The notes beneath the pieces are model-generated. The model did no database searches. It worked only from the letters and a program-made list of their open reading frames with translations, and was not told the origin of the DNA. Source: Mycetocola lacteus (GTDB lineage: Bacteria > Actinomycetota > Actinomycetes > Actinomycetales > Microbacteriaceae). From it: 64,000 nt of DNA. The DNA lies in contig NZ_RCUY01000014.1 in assembly GCF_003667575.1 (NCBI RefSeq), positions 121,244-185,243 of the forward strand. Direction: 5' to 3'. Positions 34,764-43,255 of this stretch are shown here, in pieces (positions within the stretch are counted from its first letter, which is position 1; the number at the start of each line of letters is the position of its first letter). Made by a program: the position numbers and the translations under genes.

Positions 34764-34803
34764 ACACAAACGCTCCCCTCGAGTTCGAGGGGAGCGTTTG
34801 TGT
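34764..34803. terminator. Terminator between the SorC gene and the convergent toxin gene
   Basis: An 18-bp perfect stem (34764-34781 with 34786-34803) and a 4-base AGTT loop. The stem base is A/T-rich (ACACAAA with TTTGTGT), which may substitute for a T-tract in both directions. Confidence 0.85.
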
Positions 34804-34813
34804 CTGCGGGCAC

Positions 34814-35053
34814 CTAGGGAAGCAGACTGAGCATTTCGGGCCGCGCTTTCATTGCATGGATTACCAGTTCATTTCCACTATCGAAAACCAGAACTACGGT
34901 TTCCAGCAACCGACCTTTCGTATCAAATCCCAGGCGCAACTGTCGAGAGGGGTTTTCCCCGTCCGGAAGATCCACCCAGAGTGGCCAGCTCGCAGCCTGA
35001 ACAACATCTTCCGCAGCGACGCCATGCTTCAGGGCGCTCGCGTGCAGTCTCAT
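34814..35053 (-). CDS. Putative type II toxin, small BrnT/RelE-like protein
   Basis: 79 residues, basic and beta-rich, with RLHASALKHGV at the start and the strand ETVVLVFDSGNELVIHAMKARP near the end, a pattern shared with BrnT-like small toxins. It follows a ribbon-helix-helix antitoxin gene with a 4-bp ATGA overlap, the usual layout of antitoxin-first pairs. Family membership is an inference from size, context and the terminal motif; no catalytic residue is certain. Confidence 0.65.
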   Translation of the reverse strand: MRLHASALKHGVAAEDVVQAASWPLWVDLPDGENPSRQLRLGFDTKGRLLETVVLVFDSGNELVIHAMKARPEMLSLLP

Positions 35054-35313
35054 GTGGAAAGCAGACTCAGTGCATCGCGAATGATCTCGGATCGAGACTT
35101 GCCCTCCCGCTCGGCGCGGGCATCAACGACCGCAAGCTCGTCGGAAGTCAGTCGAAGAGCAACCACCTGAGAGGCCTCGGCACCTCGACCGGGGCGGCCT
35201 CGACCGCGCTTTTTCAACGCCTCTACGTCGTACCCAACCTCGGCCTCGTGTGCCCACGCGGCAATCTGTGCCTCGGTTACGGGCACTCCGTTAATGGTTT
35301 CGTGTGCGGACAT
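35050..35313 (-). CDS. Ribbon-helix-helix antitoxin
   Basis: 87 residues. The C-terminal half VVALRLTSDELAVVDARAEREGKSRSEIIRDAL is a CopG/MetJ-type ribbon-helix-helix: beta-strand, helix, then GKSRSEIIR, the DNA-contact turn and second helix. The N-terminal half (VPVTEAQIAAWAHEAEVGYDVEALKKRGRGRPG) carries the usual toxin-binding helix and a basic linker. A palindrome covers its start codon, fitting autorepression by the antitoxin or the complex. Confidence 0.78.
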   Translation of the reverse strand: MSAHETINGVPVTEAQIAAWAHEAEVGYDVEALKKRGRGRPGRGAEASQVVALRLTSDELAVVDARAEREGKSRSEIIRDALSLLST

Positions 35314-35326
35314 ACGATTAACGTAT
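35312..35326 (-). promoter_or_regulatory. Palindrome over the antitoxin start (autoregulatory operator)
   Basis: ATACG (35312-35316), ATTAA, CGTAT (35322-35326): perfect 5-5-5 dyad overlapping the ATG of the antitoxin gene (35311-35313) in an AT-rich stretch. Binding here would block both transcription and ribosome access. Confidence 0.6.
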
Positions 35327-35451
35327 AACGAAATTCTGAATCTAGCCAGTGAATCCAGCTCACGGCGACCCCGAGTGGCAGCCGGAAAAAAGTCTCGGTG
35401 TGTCGGAATACTTCCACCGGGCAGTGCGGTTGTCCTACGATAGATAACAAA

Positions 35452-35600
35452 TAGTGCTCCGGGGTTGGTGAGAGTCCAAACCGGCGGTGAGAGTCCGCGA
35501 GCCCGTCCTTTTTCGAAAAGGAGGGGTTGAGCCGGTGAAATTCCGGCACCGACGGTTATGGGTCCTGCGGGATTCGAGTCCGGATGAGAGGTAGCACACG
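35452..35600 (+). ncRNA. FMN riboswitch (RFN element)
   Basis: The conserved RFN core is present in order: GGGGTTGGTGAGAGTCC with AACCGGCGGTGAGAGTCCGCGA, a variable hairpin (35505-35525, CCTTTTTCGAAAAGG), GCCGGTGAAATTCCGGCACCGACGG, then GTCCGGATGAGAG closing the junction. It lies 94 bp upstream of ribD and would bind FMN to reduce expression of the riboflavin operon. Confidence 0.96.
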
Positions 35601-35693
35601 CGGATTTGACGACCCTTCGTCAGGTGCGCGTAATTCGGTGACGCTCGCGTCGCCACCCTCCCGGAGTGCGCTCGAGAAAAGGCAACCACTCCG

Positions 35694-36767
35694 ATGATCA
35701 CCCCAGACCGCCTAGACGCGGCCGTCCTCGACGCGGCCATGGGCCGCGCCCTGGAGATCGCCACCCGCGGGCCCGAAGGCGGGCCCAACCCGCGGGTTGG
35801 CTGCGTCATCCTCAGCCCCGATGGGCATACCCTCGCTGAGGGCTGGCACCGTGGTGCCGGCACCGCGCACGCCGAGGTAGACGCCCTCTCCCACCTGGCA
35901 CCGGGCGAAGCCCGCGGCGCGACCGCCGTGGTCACCCTGGAACCGTGCAACCACACCGGCCGCACCGGGCCCTGCGCGCAGGCGCTGATTGCCGCCGGTG
36001 TTGCGGAGGTGTACTTCGCGGTGCCGGATCCCGGAGCGGTTTCCAGCCACGGCGCGCAGACCCTGATCGACGCCGGCATCCCCGCCCAGCTGGGACCACG
36101 CCGCGAACAGGCGGAGAAGCTGCTGGCCGACTGGCTGCGGGATGCCCGACGTGGACGCCCGACCGTGACCGTCAAGTGGGCCACCAGCCTGGATGGCCGC
36201 GCGGCCGCCGCCGACGGGACCAGCCAGTGGATCACCGGACCCGACGCCCGTGCCGACGTGCACCTCGAACGCTCCCGTCACGACGCGATCGCCGTGGGCA
36301 CCGGAACCGTCCTGGCCGATGACCCGGCCCTCACCGCCCGCGGCGAGGAAAACGGTGCGCCGCTGGCCCAGCCGATCCCCGTGGTCTTTGGCCACCGCGA
36401 GGTGCCTGCCGACGCGCAGCTACACTCCCACCCGCGCGAGCTCATTACCCTCAGCGGCGATGATCTGGCCGCGGATCTTGATGTTCTGTGGAAACGCGGC
36501 ATCCGATCGGTGTTTGTGGAGGGCGGCCCAAGCCTCGCCAGCTCCTTCATTCGTGCCGGCTTTGCCGACCGCGTCCTGGTCTATGTTGCGCCCACCCTGA
36601 TCGGCGGCCCGAAGCTCGCGCTGACCGACTTGGGCGTGGACACCATCGACGATCAGCATCGCCTCGTTTTCACCGATGTCCAACACCTGGGATCGGATCT
36701 GCGCCTCACCGCCGAACCGGTCGCCCCCGAAACCCCATCCACCCACCCGACGTCTGGAGCCCACTAG
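35694..36767 (+). CDS. ribD: Bifunctional riboflavin deaminase/reductase
   Basis: 357 residues. The N-terminal deaminase (about 10-150) has the zinc-binding TAHAEVDAL and EPCNHTGRTGPCAQAL motifs; the C-terminal reductase (about 155-350) includes VKWATSLDGRAAAADG and VEGGPSLASSF. It catalyses two successive steps in riboflavin synthesis, deamination and NADPH-dependent ribosyl reduction. First gene behind the FMN riboswitch; its stop overlaps the ribE start by one base. Confidence 0.94.
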   Translation: MITPDRLDAAVLDAAMGRALEIATRGPEGGPNPRVGCVILSPDGHTLAEGWHRGAGTAHAEVDALSHLAPGEARGATAVVTLEPCNHTGRTGPCAQALIAAGVAEVYFAVPDPGAVSSHGAQTLIDAGIPAQLGPRREQAEKLLADWLRDARRGRPTVTVKWATSLDGRAAAADGTSQWITGPDARADVHLERSRHDAIAVGTGTVLADDPALTARGEENGAPLAQPIPVVFGHREVPADAQLHSHPRELITLSGDDLAADLDVLWKRGIRSVFVEGGPSLASSFIRAGFADRVLVYVAPTLIGGPKLALTDLGVDTIDDQHRLVFTDVQHLGSDLRLTAEPVAPETPSTHPTSGAH

Positions 36768-37399
36768 TGTTTACCGGAATCATTGAGGAGCTCGGCACCA
36801 TCACCGCGCTCGTTCCCAGTGCCGATGCCCTGCGCATCACCGTGGAGGGACCGCTCGTGGTCTCCGACGCCGGGCACGGCGATTCGATTGCCGTGAGCGG
36901 CGTATGCCTCACCGTGATCGAGCAGACCGAGACATCCTTCACCGCCGACGTCATGGCCCAGACCCTCGTTATGTCCGCCCTGGATGGGGCGACCGTGGGC
37001 ACGAAGGTGAACCTCGAGCGCGCCGCCCAGGTGGGCGACCGCCTCGGGGGTCACATCGTCCAGGGCCACGTGGATGGCACCGGCACCCTGCTCCAGGTCA
37101 CCCCGGGTGACGCCTGGCGGGTGCTGCGTTTCTCGCTGCCGATCGAGCACGCCTCGCTGGTCACCGATAAGGGGTCGATCACCGTGGACGGGGTCTCCCT
37201 CACGGTCAGCGCGATCTCCGATCCCGCCGAAACCGCCCCCTGGTTTGAGGTTTCGCTGATCCCCGAAACCCTGGTCGCCACGACCCTCGGCGAGCGCCAG
37301 ATCGGCGACACCGTCAATCTTGAAACCGACATTCTGGCACGTCACGTGGAGCGTCTGCTCGCCGTGAATGCCGCAGTTACTCCCAACGAAAGCCGATAA
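36767..37399 (+). CDS. ribE: Riboflavin synthase, alpha chain
   Basis: 210 residues composed of two lumazine-binding repeats (VFTGIIEELG... and GGHIVQGHVDGTG...), which dismutate two 6,7-dimethyl-8-ribityllumazine molecules to riboflavin. The GTG start shares its first G with the ribD TAG stop, so translation is coupled. It ends three bases before ribBA. Confidence 0.94.
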   Translation: MFTGIIEELGTITALVPSADALRITVEGPLVVSDAGHGDSIAVSGVCLTVIEQTETSFTADVMAQTLVMSALDGATVGTKVNLERAAQVGDRLGGHIVQGHVDGTGTLLQVTPGDAWRVLRFSLPIEHASLVTDKGSITVDGVSLTVSAISDPAETAPWFEVSLIPETLVATTLGERQIGDTVNLETDILARHVERLLAVNAAVTPNESR

Positions 37400-37402
37400 C
37401 CG

Positions 37403-38665
37403 ATGAGTCTCTCAACCATTCCTGCCGCCCTCGCCGCCCTGCGTGCGGGCAAGGCAATCCTCGTGGCCGATGATGAGGGCCGCGAGAACGAGGGCGACGT
37501 GATTTTCGCCGCCGAGCTCGCCACCCACGACACCGTGGCCTGGGCCGTTCGGCACACCAGTGGTTACCTGTGCGCCCCGATGACCGCGGACATCGCGGAC
37601 CGACTGGCCCTGCCCCCGATGGTGGAAAACAGCCAGGACCCGCGCAAGACCGCATACACGGTAACCGTGGATGCGGCCTCGGGCGTGACCACCGGCATCA
37701 GCGCCTCCGACCGTGCCCGCACCCTGCGGGTCCTCGGCGATGCCACCAGCACCGCCGAAGACCTCATCCGCCCCGGACACATCGTGCCGCTGCGCGCGGT
37801 GGCCGGGGGCGTACGCGAGCGTGCCGGTCACACCGAGGCCGCCGTGGACCTGCTGCGTCTGGCCGGACTGAACCCGGTCGGCGTGATCGGCGAGGTCGTG
37901 ACCGACGAGGGCGACATGATGCGCCTACCGGGCCTGCTGGAACTCGGTGTGGAGCACGATATTCCGGTGATCACCATCGCCGATCTGATCGAGTACCTCA
38001 ACGCCGCCGATGCCGGAACCACCGAGCAGCTGGCCGCGGTTGCCAATGACTCGGCCGTGCACTTCGAGATCGAGACCAACCTGCCCACGACCCACGGCAA
38101 CTTCAAGGTGCGCGCCTACCGTGACCGTCAGACCGGTGCCGAGCACCTGGCTCTGATCCACGGTGAGCTCACCGACACCGCGATCCTGCGCGTCCACTCG
38201 GAGTGCCTGACCGGTGAGGCTCTCGGCTCGCTCAAGTGCGAGTGCGGTCCGCAGCTGGACGCCGCCCTCGAGGAGATCGCCGAGAAGGACGGCGTGGTCA
38301 TCTACATGCGCGGCCAGGAGGGTCGCGGCATCGGCCTGATCAACAAGCTGCGTGCCTATGCGCTGCAGGAGCAGGGCTATGACACCCTCGACGCCAACCT
38401 GGCCCTGGGCCTGCCGGCGGACGCTCGCAGCTACCTGCCCGCCAGCGCGATCCTCGAAGACCTGGGAGTGAGCGCCGTGCGCCTGCTGACCAACAACCCC
38501 GAGAAGATCCGCCAGCTGGAAGAGGCCGGCATCCGCGTGGTTGAGCGTCTGCCCCTGGTGGTCGGCGTGGGCGAGGTCAACGAGAACTATCTCCAGACCA
38601 AGCGCGACCGCATGGGCCACCGCTTCGAGGGTGAGCCCGGCTCGTTCATCCCGCTCTCCGACTAA
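37403..38665 (+). CDS. ribBA: Bifunctional DHBP synthase/GTP cyclohydrolase II
   Basis: 420 residues. The RibB half (1-205) has DDEGRENEGDV and RPGHIVPLRA and makes 3,4-dihydroxy-2-butanone 4-phosphate from ribulose 5-phosphate. The RibA half (about 210-420) has the zinc cysteines in C-x10-C-x-C (SECLTGE...KCEC) and the GTP-site RGQEGRGIGL. Together they start both branches of riboflavin synthesis. It lies three bases after ribE in a compact operon. Confidence 0.95.
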   Translation: MSLSTIPAALAALRAGKAILVADDEGRENEGDVIFAAELATHDTVAWAVRHTSGYLCAPMTADIADRLALPPMVENSQDPRKTAYTVTVDAASGVTTGISASDRARTLRVLGDATSTAEDLIRPGHIVPLRAVAGGVRERAGHTEAAVDLLRLAGLNPVGVIGEVVTDEGDMMRLPGLLELGVEHDIPVITIADLIEYLNAADAGTTEQLAAVANDSAVHFEIETNLPTTHGNFKVRAYRDRQTGAEHLALIHGELTDTAILRVHSECLTGEALGSLKCECGPQLDAALEEIAEKDGVVIYMRGQEGRGIGLINKLRAYALQEQGYDTLDANLALGLPADARSYLPASAILEDLGVSAVRLLTNNPEKIRQLEEAGIRVVERLPLVVGVGEVNENYLQTKRDRMGHRFEGEPGSFIPLSD

Positions 38666-38691
38666 CCCCTCCCTACCGAACGGAACACATA

Positions 38692-39156
38692 ATGAGCAGC
38701 AACGGAATCCCCTCCCTCCAGGTTGACGGCACCGGCCTCAACGTCACCGTGATCGCCGGATCCTGGCACGAGGAGATCAGCAACGGTCTCATCGCCGGTG
38801 CCGAGAAAGCCCTGGCCGAGTCCGGTGCCACCTTCACAACCGTGCGCGTCGCCGGCAGCTTCGAACTGCCGGTGGCCGCCCGTGCGGCACTGGAGGCCGG
38901 GGCGGATGCGGTGGTCGCGCTCGGCGTGATCATCCGCGGCGGCACCCCGCACTTCGAGTTCGTCTCGGACGCCGCAACCTCGGGACTGACCCAGGTGTCC
39001 GTGTTGACCGGGAAGCCGGTGGGCTTTGGCGTGCTCACGCTGGACGATGAGGCACAGGGCATCGACCGTGCGGGCCTGCCCGGCTCGCGCGAGGACAAGG
39101 GCCGTGAGGCCGCCGAGGCCGCGCTGCACACCGCGGTCCTGCTGCGCTCGCTCTAA
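38692..39156 (+). CDS. ribH: 6,7-Dimethyl-8-ribityllumazine synthase
   Basis: 154 residues of the lumazine synthase family, usually forming an icosahedral or pentameric assembly. VRVAGSFELPVAARAAL and LGVIIRGGTPHFEFV are the substrate-binding loops; the catalytic His lies in the second. It condenses the two branch products of RibD and RibBA. The 3' end overlaps a small convergent frame by 4 bp. Confidence 0.95.
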   Translation: MSSNGIPSLQVDGTGLNVTVIAGSWHEEISNGLIAGAEKALAESGATFTTVRVAGSFELPVAARAALEAGADAVVALGVIIRGGTPHFEFVSDAATSGLTQVSVLTGKPVGFGVLTLDDEAQGIDRAGLPGSREDKGREAAEAALHTAVLLRSL

Positions 39157-39326
39157 CCCTCGGGTAACAGAACCGCCTCGTGGGCCGCGCCGAAGAGATT
39201 CAGCGCGGCCCACTGCAGCAGAATCACGGTTTTGCCATCGCGGTGACCGTTGACGTAGGCGGGAAACCGAACCTGTCTGGTCCGTAAGACGGCACGGGCG
39301 GTGCTCTGCGCGGGGTTTTCGCTCAT
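39153..39326 (-). CDS. Hypothetical small protein convergent with ribH
   Basis: 57 residues from the ATG at 39326, which has GGGG a few bases upstream; a longer in-frame start at 39431 lacks a site. The sequence (QVRFPAYVNGHRDGKTVILLQWAALNLFGAAHEAV) has no recognised domain. Its stop overlaps the ribH stop. Reality is uncertain, but the Phe/Tyr/Val content and start context are reasonable. Confidence 0.45.
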   Translation of the reverse strand: MSENPAQSTARAVLRTRQVRFPAYVNGHRDGKTVILLQWAALNLFGAAHEAVLLPEG

Positions 39327-39525
39327 TTCCCCACCCACGGCCCGCGATTCATTTACGCCAGGATCTATCGCTCTTACGCCAGGGAGTTTCAGGAAACTCC
39401 AGGTATGGGCGTATATTGGCAGTTCCGCCACAATCGGATACCCACACCAATTTAGGCTCAGCGATCACCCCACCCCCGTGATGACTGCACCTCACACTTG
39501 ATTTACGACGTTTTTGGACGACAGC

Positions 39526-40938
39526 ATGTCAGCAGCAACCACGGGGGATTCGAAGGCCCCCGCAGCCCCCGCCAATCCCCGCTCGCGCGTTATTACCGCG
39601 AGCCTGATCGGCACCACCATCGAGTTCTACGACTTCTACGTCTACGCCACCGCGGCGGTTCTCGTATTCCCCACCCTCTTCTTCCCGAGCGCTAACCCGA
39701 CCACCTCGCTGCTGGCCTCGTTTGCCACCTTTGGTGCGGCGATGGTCGCGCGTCCGGTGGGTGCGATGGTCTTTGGCCACTTCGGTGACCGCTACGGTCG
39801 CAAGGCCACCCTGGTCGCCTCGCTGCTGACCATGGGTATCGCCACCTTCCTGATCGGTGTGCTGCCGACCTATGACAACATCGGCTGGTGGGCCGCCCTG
39901 CTCCTACTGATCCTGCGCCTCGGTCAGGGCTTCGCCCTGGGTGGCGAGTGGTCCGGTGCGGCACTGGTTGCCACCGAGAATGCCCCGACCGGTAAGCGTG
40001 CCTGGTACGGCACGTTCCCGCAGCTGGGTGCACCGCTGGGCTTCATCATCGCCAACGGGCTGTTCCTGATCATCAACGCGATGCTTCCCCACCCGGAAAA
40101 CCCGGCCCTGCAGTCCGAGGCGTTTGTGGCCTGGGGCTGGCGGATCCCGTTCCTGTTCTCCGCGGTGATGGTGATCGTAGGCCTCTGGGTGCGTCTGCGC
40201 CTGGTGGAGTCCACCAGCTTCCAGAAGAATGCTGACAGCGGCAAGCTGAAGAAGTCCCCGCTGGCCGAGGTCTTCCGTTTCCACTGGAAGAACCTCATCC
40301 TGGGTACCTTCATCATGCTGGCCACCTACGTGCTGTTCTACCTGATGACCAACTTCACCCTGACCTTCGGCACCCGCGCCTCCTCGGTTGAGGTTGCGCA
40401 GAAGGCCGCCGAGGCCGCGGGCAAGCCGTTTGATCCGTCCACGTTCATTGCCGGCGGTGGCTTCGGCTACGTCGACTTTGTGCTGATGCTGATCATCGGC
40501 GTGGTGTTCTTCGGAATCTTCACGCTGGTCTCCGGCCCGCTGGCCGACCGTTTCGGTCGCCGCAAGACCCTGATCGTGATCACCATTCTGATCATCGGAT
40601 TCGGCTTCCTGTTCGAGCCGATGCTCGGCACCGATAAGGGTCTGACTCAGGCGTTCCTGATCATCGGCTTCACGCTGATGGGGGCAACCTTCGGCCCGAT
40701 GGGTGCACTGCTGCCCGAGCTGTTCCCGACCAACGTGCGCTACTCCGGCTCGGCGATCTCGTACAACGTCAGCTCGATCCTCGGTGCCGCCGTGGCCCCG
40801 CTGATCGCCCTGCAGCTGTGGCAGGCCGCCGATGGCAGCCCGTTCCTGGTGGGTATGTACCTGGTGGCGATGGGTGTGCTCACCCTGATTGCGCTGCTGC
40901 TCTCCCGCGAAACCAAGGACATCAACATCGACAACTAG
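39526..40938 (+). CDS. MFS transporter, metabolite:H+ symporter (MHS) family
   Basis: 470 residues, 12 membrane helices. GTTIEFYDFYVYATAAVLVF in helix 1 and GHFGDRYGRKATL in the first cytoplasmic loop are signatures of the MHS family (relatives of ProP, ShiA, KgtP). GPLADRFGRRKTL repeats the loop motif after helix 8. Substrates of this family are organic acids and osmolytes; none is indicated here. I chose the ATG at 39526 over a TTG at 39514. Confidence 0.9.
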   Translation: MSAATTGDSKAPAAPANPRSRVITASLIGTTIEFYDFYVYATAAVLVFPTLFFPSANPTTSLLASFATFGAAMVARPVGAMVFGHFGDRYGRKATLVASLLTMGIATFLIGVLPTYDNIGWWAALLLLILRLGQGFALGGEWSGAALVATENAPTGKRAWYGTFPQLGAPLGFIIANGLFLIINAMLPHPENPALQSEAFVAWGWRIPFLFSAVMVIVGLWVRLRLVESTSFQKNADSGKLKKSPLAEVFRFHWKNLILGTFIMLATYVLFYLMTNFTLTFGTRASSVEVAQKAAEAAGKPFDPSTFIAGGGFGYVDFVLMLIIGVVFFGIFTLVSGPLADRFGRRKTLIVITILIIGFGFLFEPMLGTDKGLTQAFLIIGFTLMGATFGPMGALLPELFPTNVRYSGSAISYNVSSILGAAVAPLIALQLWQAADGSPFLVGMYLVAMGVLTLIALLLSRETKDINIDN

Positions 40939-41345
40939 TCGCGTCCTTCCCGCGGCCCCGTCGCCCCGCCACATTGTGTGTCCGGGCGGCGGGGCTTTGG
41001 CATGTGCCGGCCGTTCGGGACCCACTCGGAGCGACCCGCGGCCCCTGCCTGTCCCCGGTGTCCGCCGCCACACCCATCTTGACGACAGGCTGTCGGAACC
41101 GCATCGACGCGGGGTCGGGAAAATGCCCGGTCACACGCGTTACCGATGCGTTTGACCAGGCTCTCCCGGTGTTCTACGGTAAGGAAAGCACGCAGTTCCC
41201 TCTCCCACCGCATCGCCGCGTGGGAGCGCCGGGATCTGCCGCACCGTTTCATCCCAGTACCCGGCCAGAACGCAGATGCCCACGGCCGCCGAATCACCCC
41301 GCCGCGCGCCGATCCACGACCGCGTCCGGCACCAGGAAAGGCCAC
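40939..41345. other. Intergenic region between the MHS transporter and the ABC exporter
   Basis: 407 bp. GCCCCGCC at 40963-40970 can pair with GGCGGGGC at 40988-40995 over a 17-base loop, a possible weak terminator with TTT following. The rest (41000-41330) holds no convincing gene or dyad that I can see. AGGAAAGG at about 41333-41340 is the ribosome binding site for the exporter. Confidence 0.45.
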
Positions 41346-43202
41346 ATGTCCTCGCCCGCACCGTCCCGTTCTCCCTTTGCCCGGCGTAAGCCGCAGGAGG
41401 GCCCGCGCGCCTCGTTTAGGCAGCTGCTGCCGTTCCTGTTTGAGCACAAGCGGATGCTGTGGTTCATCATCCTGCTCTCGGTCCTGGGTGCCCTGGCTTC
41501 GCTCGCTCAGCCGCTGCTGGTTAGCCAGGTCATCGGCCGGGTGCAGAAGAACGAGATGCTGGGATCACTGGTCTGGGCACTGGTTGCGCTGGTGGTCATC
41601 TCCGCGCTCCTCATGGGCTACCAGCACTATCTGCTGCAGCGCACCGGTGAGGGTGTGGTGCTCTCCAGCCGTAAGCGCCTGATCTCGCGAATGCTGCGCC
41701 TCCCGGTCGCCGAGTTTGATGCCCGCCGCACCGGCGACCTGGTTTCCCGCGTGGGCAGCGACACGACCCTGCTGCGGGCGGTCCTCACCCAGGGACTGAT
41801 CGAGGCCATCGGTGGCGCGGTGACCTTTGTGGGAGCGCTGATCGCGATGCTGATCCTCGACCCGGTGCTGTTGGGCCTCACGGTTCTTGTGGTCGCCGTC
41901 TCGGTGCTCGTGGTGGTCGCGCTCTCGGCGCGGATTCGCCAGGCCAGCGCCGCCGCCCAGGCTCGTGTGGGCGACCTGACCTCCGCCGTGGAGCGGGCAA
42001 TCAGCTCGGTCCGTACCGTGCGAGCGGCCGGGGCCACCGAGCGTGAGATCGCCGGGGTTGAGCAGCACGCGACCGCCGCCTGGAAGATGGGCATTCGTGT
42101 CGCCAAGGCCTCGGCCCTGGTGGTGCCGGTGGCGGGCATCGCGATGCAGGCCTCGCTCCTGGTGGTGCTGGGTGTCGGCGGATTCCGGGTGGCCTCGGGC
42201 GCGATCGAAATCTCCAGCCTGGTTGCGTTTGTGATGTTCCTGTTCATGATGATCATGCCGCTGGGCCAGGCCTTCGGGGCGCTCACCGCGACCAACCAGG
42301 CGCTCGGCGCCCTGGGCCGGATCCAGGAGATCATCGATCTGCCCGCCGAGGACGCCCACGACGCCGAAATCGCCGCCGCCCTGAGCGACCCGGGCACCGT
42401 CTCGGCCGAGGCTGCGGCCATCGAGTTCCGCGACGTCAAGTTTGGCTACGCGACCGCCCCGGCGTCCGGGGGCGTGGCCGAGGCCGATGAGATCCGTACC
42501 GTCACCACCACCGGTGAGCGCACCGAGGTGCTGCGCGGGGTGTCCTTCACCGCCGAACGCGGCACCCGGACCGCGCTGGTGGGTCCGTCCGGTGCCGGCA
42601 AGTCGACGATCCTGGCGCTGATCGAGCGCTTCTACGACCCCCAGGACGGCGCGATCCTCTTCGGTGGCCGCGACATCCGGGCCCTGGACCGTGGCGACCT
42701 GCGCGGCCAGATCGGCTACGTGGAGCAGGATGCCCCGGTCCTGGCCGGTTCCCTTCGCGACAACCTGCTGCTCGGCGCCCCCGACGCGACCGATGCGGAC
42801 TGCGAGCGTGTGCTGCGCGACGTCAACCTCGGCGAAGTCCTGGCGCGTAACAGCGCCGGCCTGGACGCCGCCGTGGGTGAGGACGGCATCATGCTCTCCG
42901 GTGGTGAGCGTCAGCGCCTGGCCATCGCCCGTGCGCTGCTCGCTGCCCACCCGGTGCTGCTGCTGGACGAGTCCACTTCCTCGCTGGATGGCCAGAACGA
43001 GCAGCTGATGCGGGTGGCCCTGGATGCCGTGGCCAAGGATCGCACGCTGATCATCATCGCCCACCGCCTCTCCACCGTCGTGGACTCCGACAAGATCGTG
43101 GTCCTCGAACACGGAACCGTGCTGGGCACCGGCACCCACTCCGAACTGGTGGCTTCGGTGCCGCTGTACCGGGATCTGGCCAAGCACCAGTTCCTGGTGT
43201 AG
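41346..43202 (+). CDS. ABC exporter with fused membrane and ATPase domains
   Basis: 618 residues. An N-terminal six-helix exporter domain (about 25-330) is followed by a nucleotide-binding domain with Walker A GPSGAGKST, signature LSGGERQRLA, Walker B LLLDESTSSLD and switch histidine in IIAHRLSTV. The protein should act as a homodimer to expel lipids, peptides or drugs. A 25-residue loop rich in Ala, Gly and Thr interrupts the usual start of the NBD. ATG at 41346 with AGGAAAGG upstream. Confidence 0.9.
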   Translation: MSSPAPSRSPFARRKPQEGPRASFRQLLPFLFEHKRMLWFIILLSVLGALASLAQPLLVSQVIGRVQKNEMLGSLVWALVALVVISALLMGYQHYLLQRTGEGVVLSSRKRLISRMLRLPVAEFDARRTGDLVSRVGSDTTLLRAVLTQGLIEAIGGAVTFVGALIAMLILDPVLLGLTVLVVAVSVLVVVALSARIRQASAAAQARVGDLTSAVERAISSVRTVRAAGATEREIAGVEQHATAAWKMGIRVAKASALVVPVAGIAMQASLLVVLGVGGFRVASGAIEISSLVAFVMFLFMMIMPLGQAFGALTATNQALGALGRIQEIIDLPAEDAHDAEIAAALSDPGTVSAEAAAIEFRDVKFGYATAPASGGVAEADEIRTVTTTGERTEVLRGVSFTAERGTRTALVGPSGAGKSTILALIERFYDPQDGAILFGGRDIRALDRGDLRGQIGYVEQDAPVLAGSLRDNLLLGAPDATDADCERVLRDVNLGEVLARNSAGLDAAVGEDGIMLSGGERQRLAIARALLAAHPVLLLDESTSSLDGQNEQLMRVALDAVAKDRTLIIIAHRLSTVVDSDKIVVLEHGTVLGTGTHSELVASVPLYRDLAKHQFLV

Positions 43203-43255
43203 CGGTATGGGGCCACGATGGGGCGGGAATCACACGCCATAACGTGGTCCGTGGC

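Noticed and set aside
36488..36766. Long N-terminal extension of riboflavin synthase
   Set aside because: The upstream part lies inside ribD; the family start (VFTGIIEEL) begins at the GTG at 36767.
40818..41345. Longer start of the ABC exporter
   Set aside because: The added residues lack family similarity and overlap the MHS transporter gene; ATG at 41346 has a good ribosome binding site.
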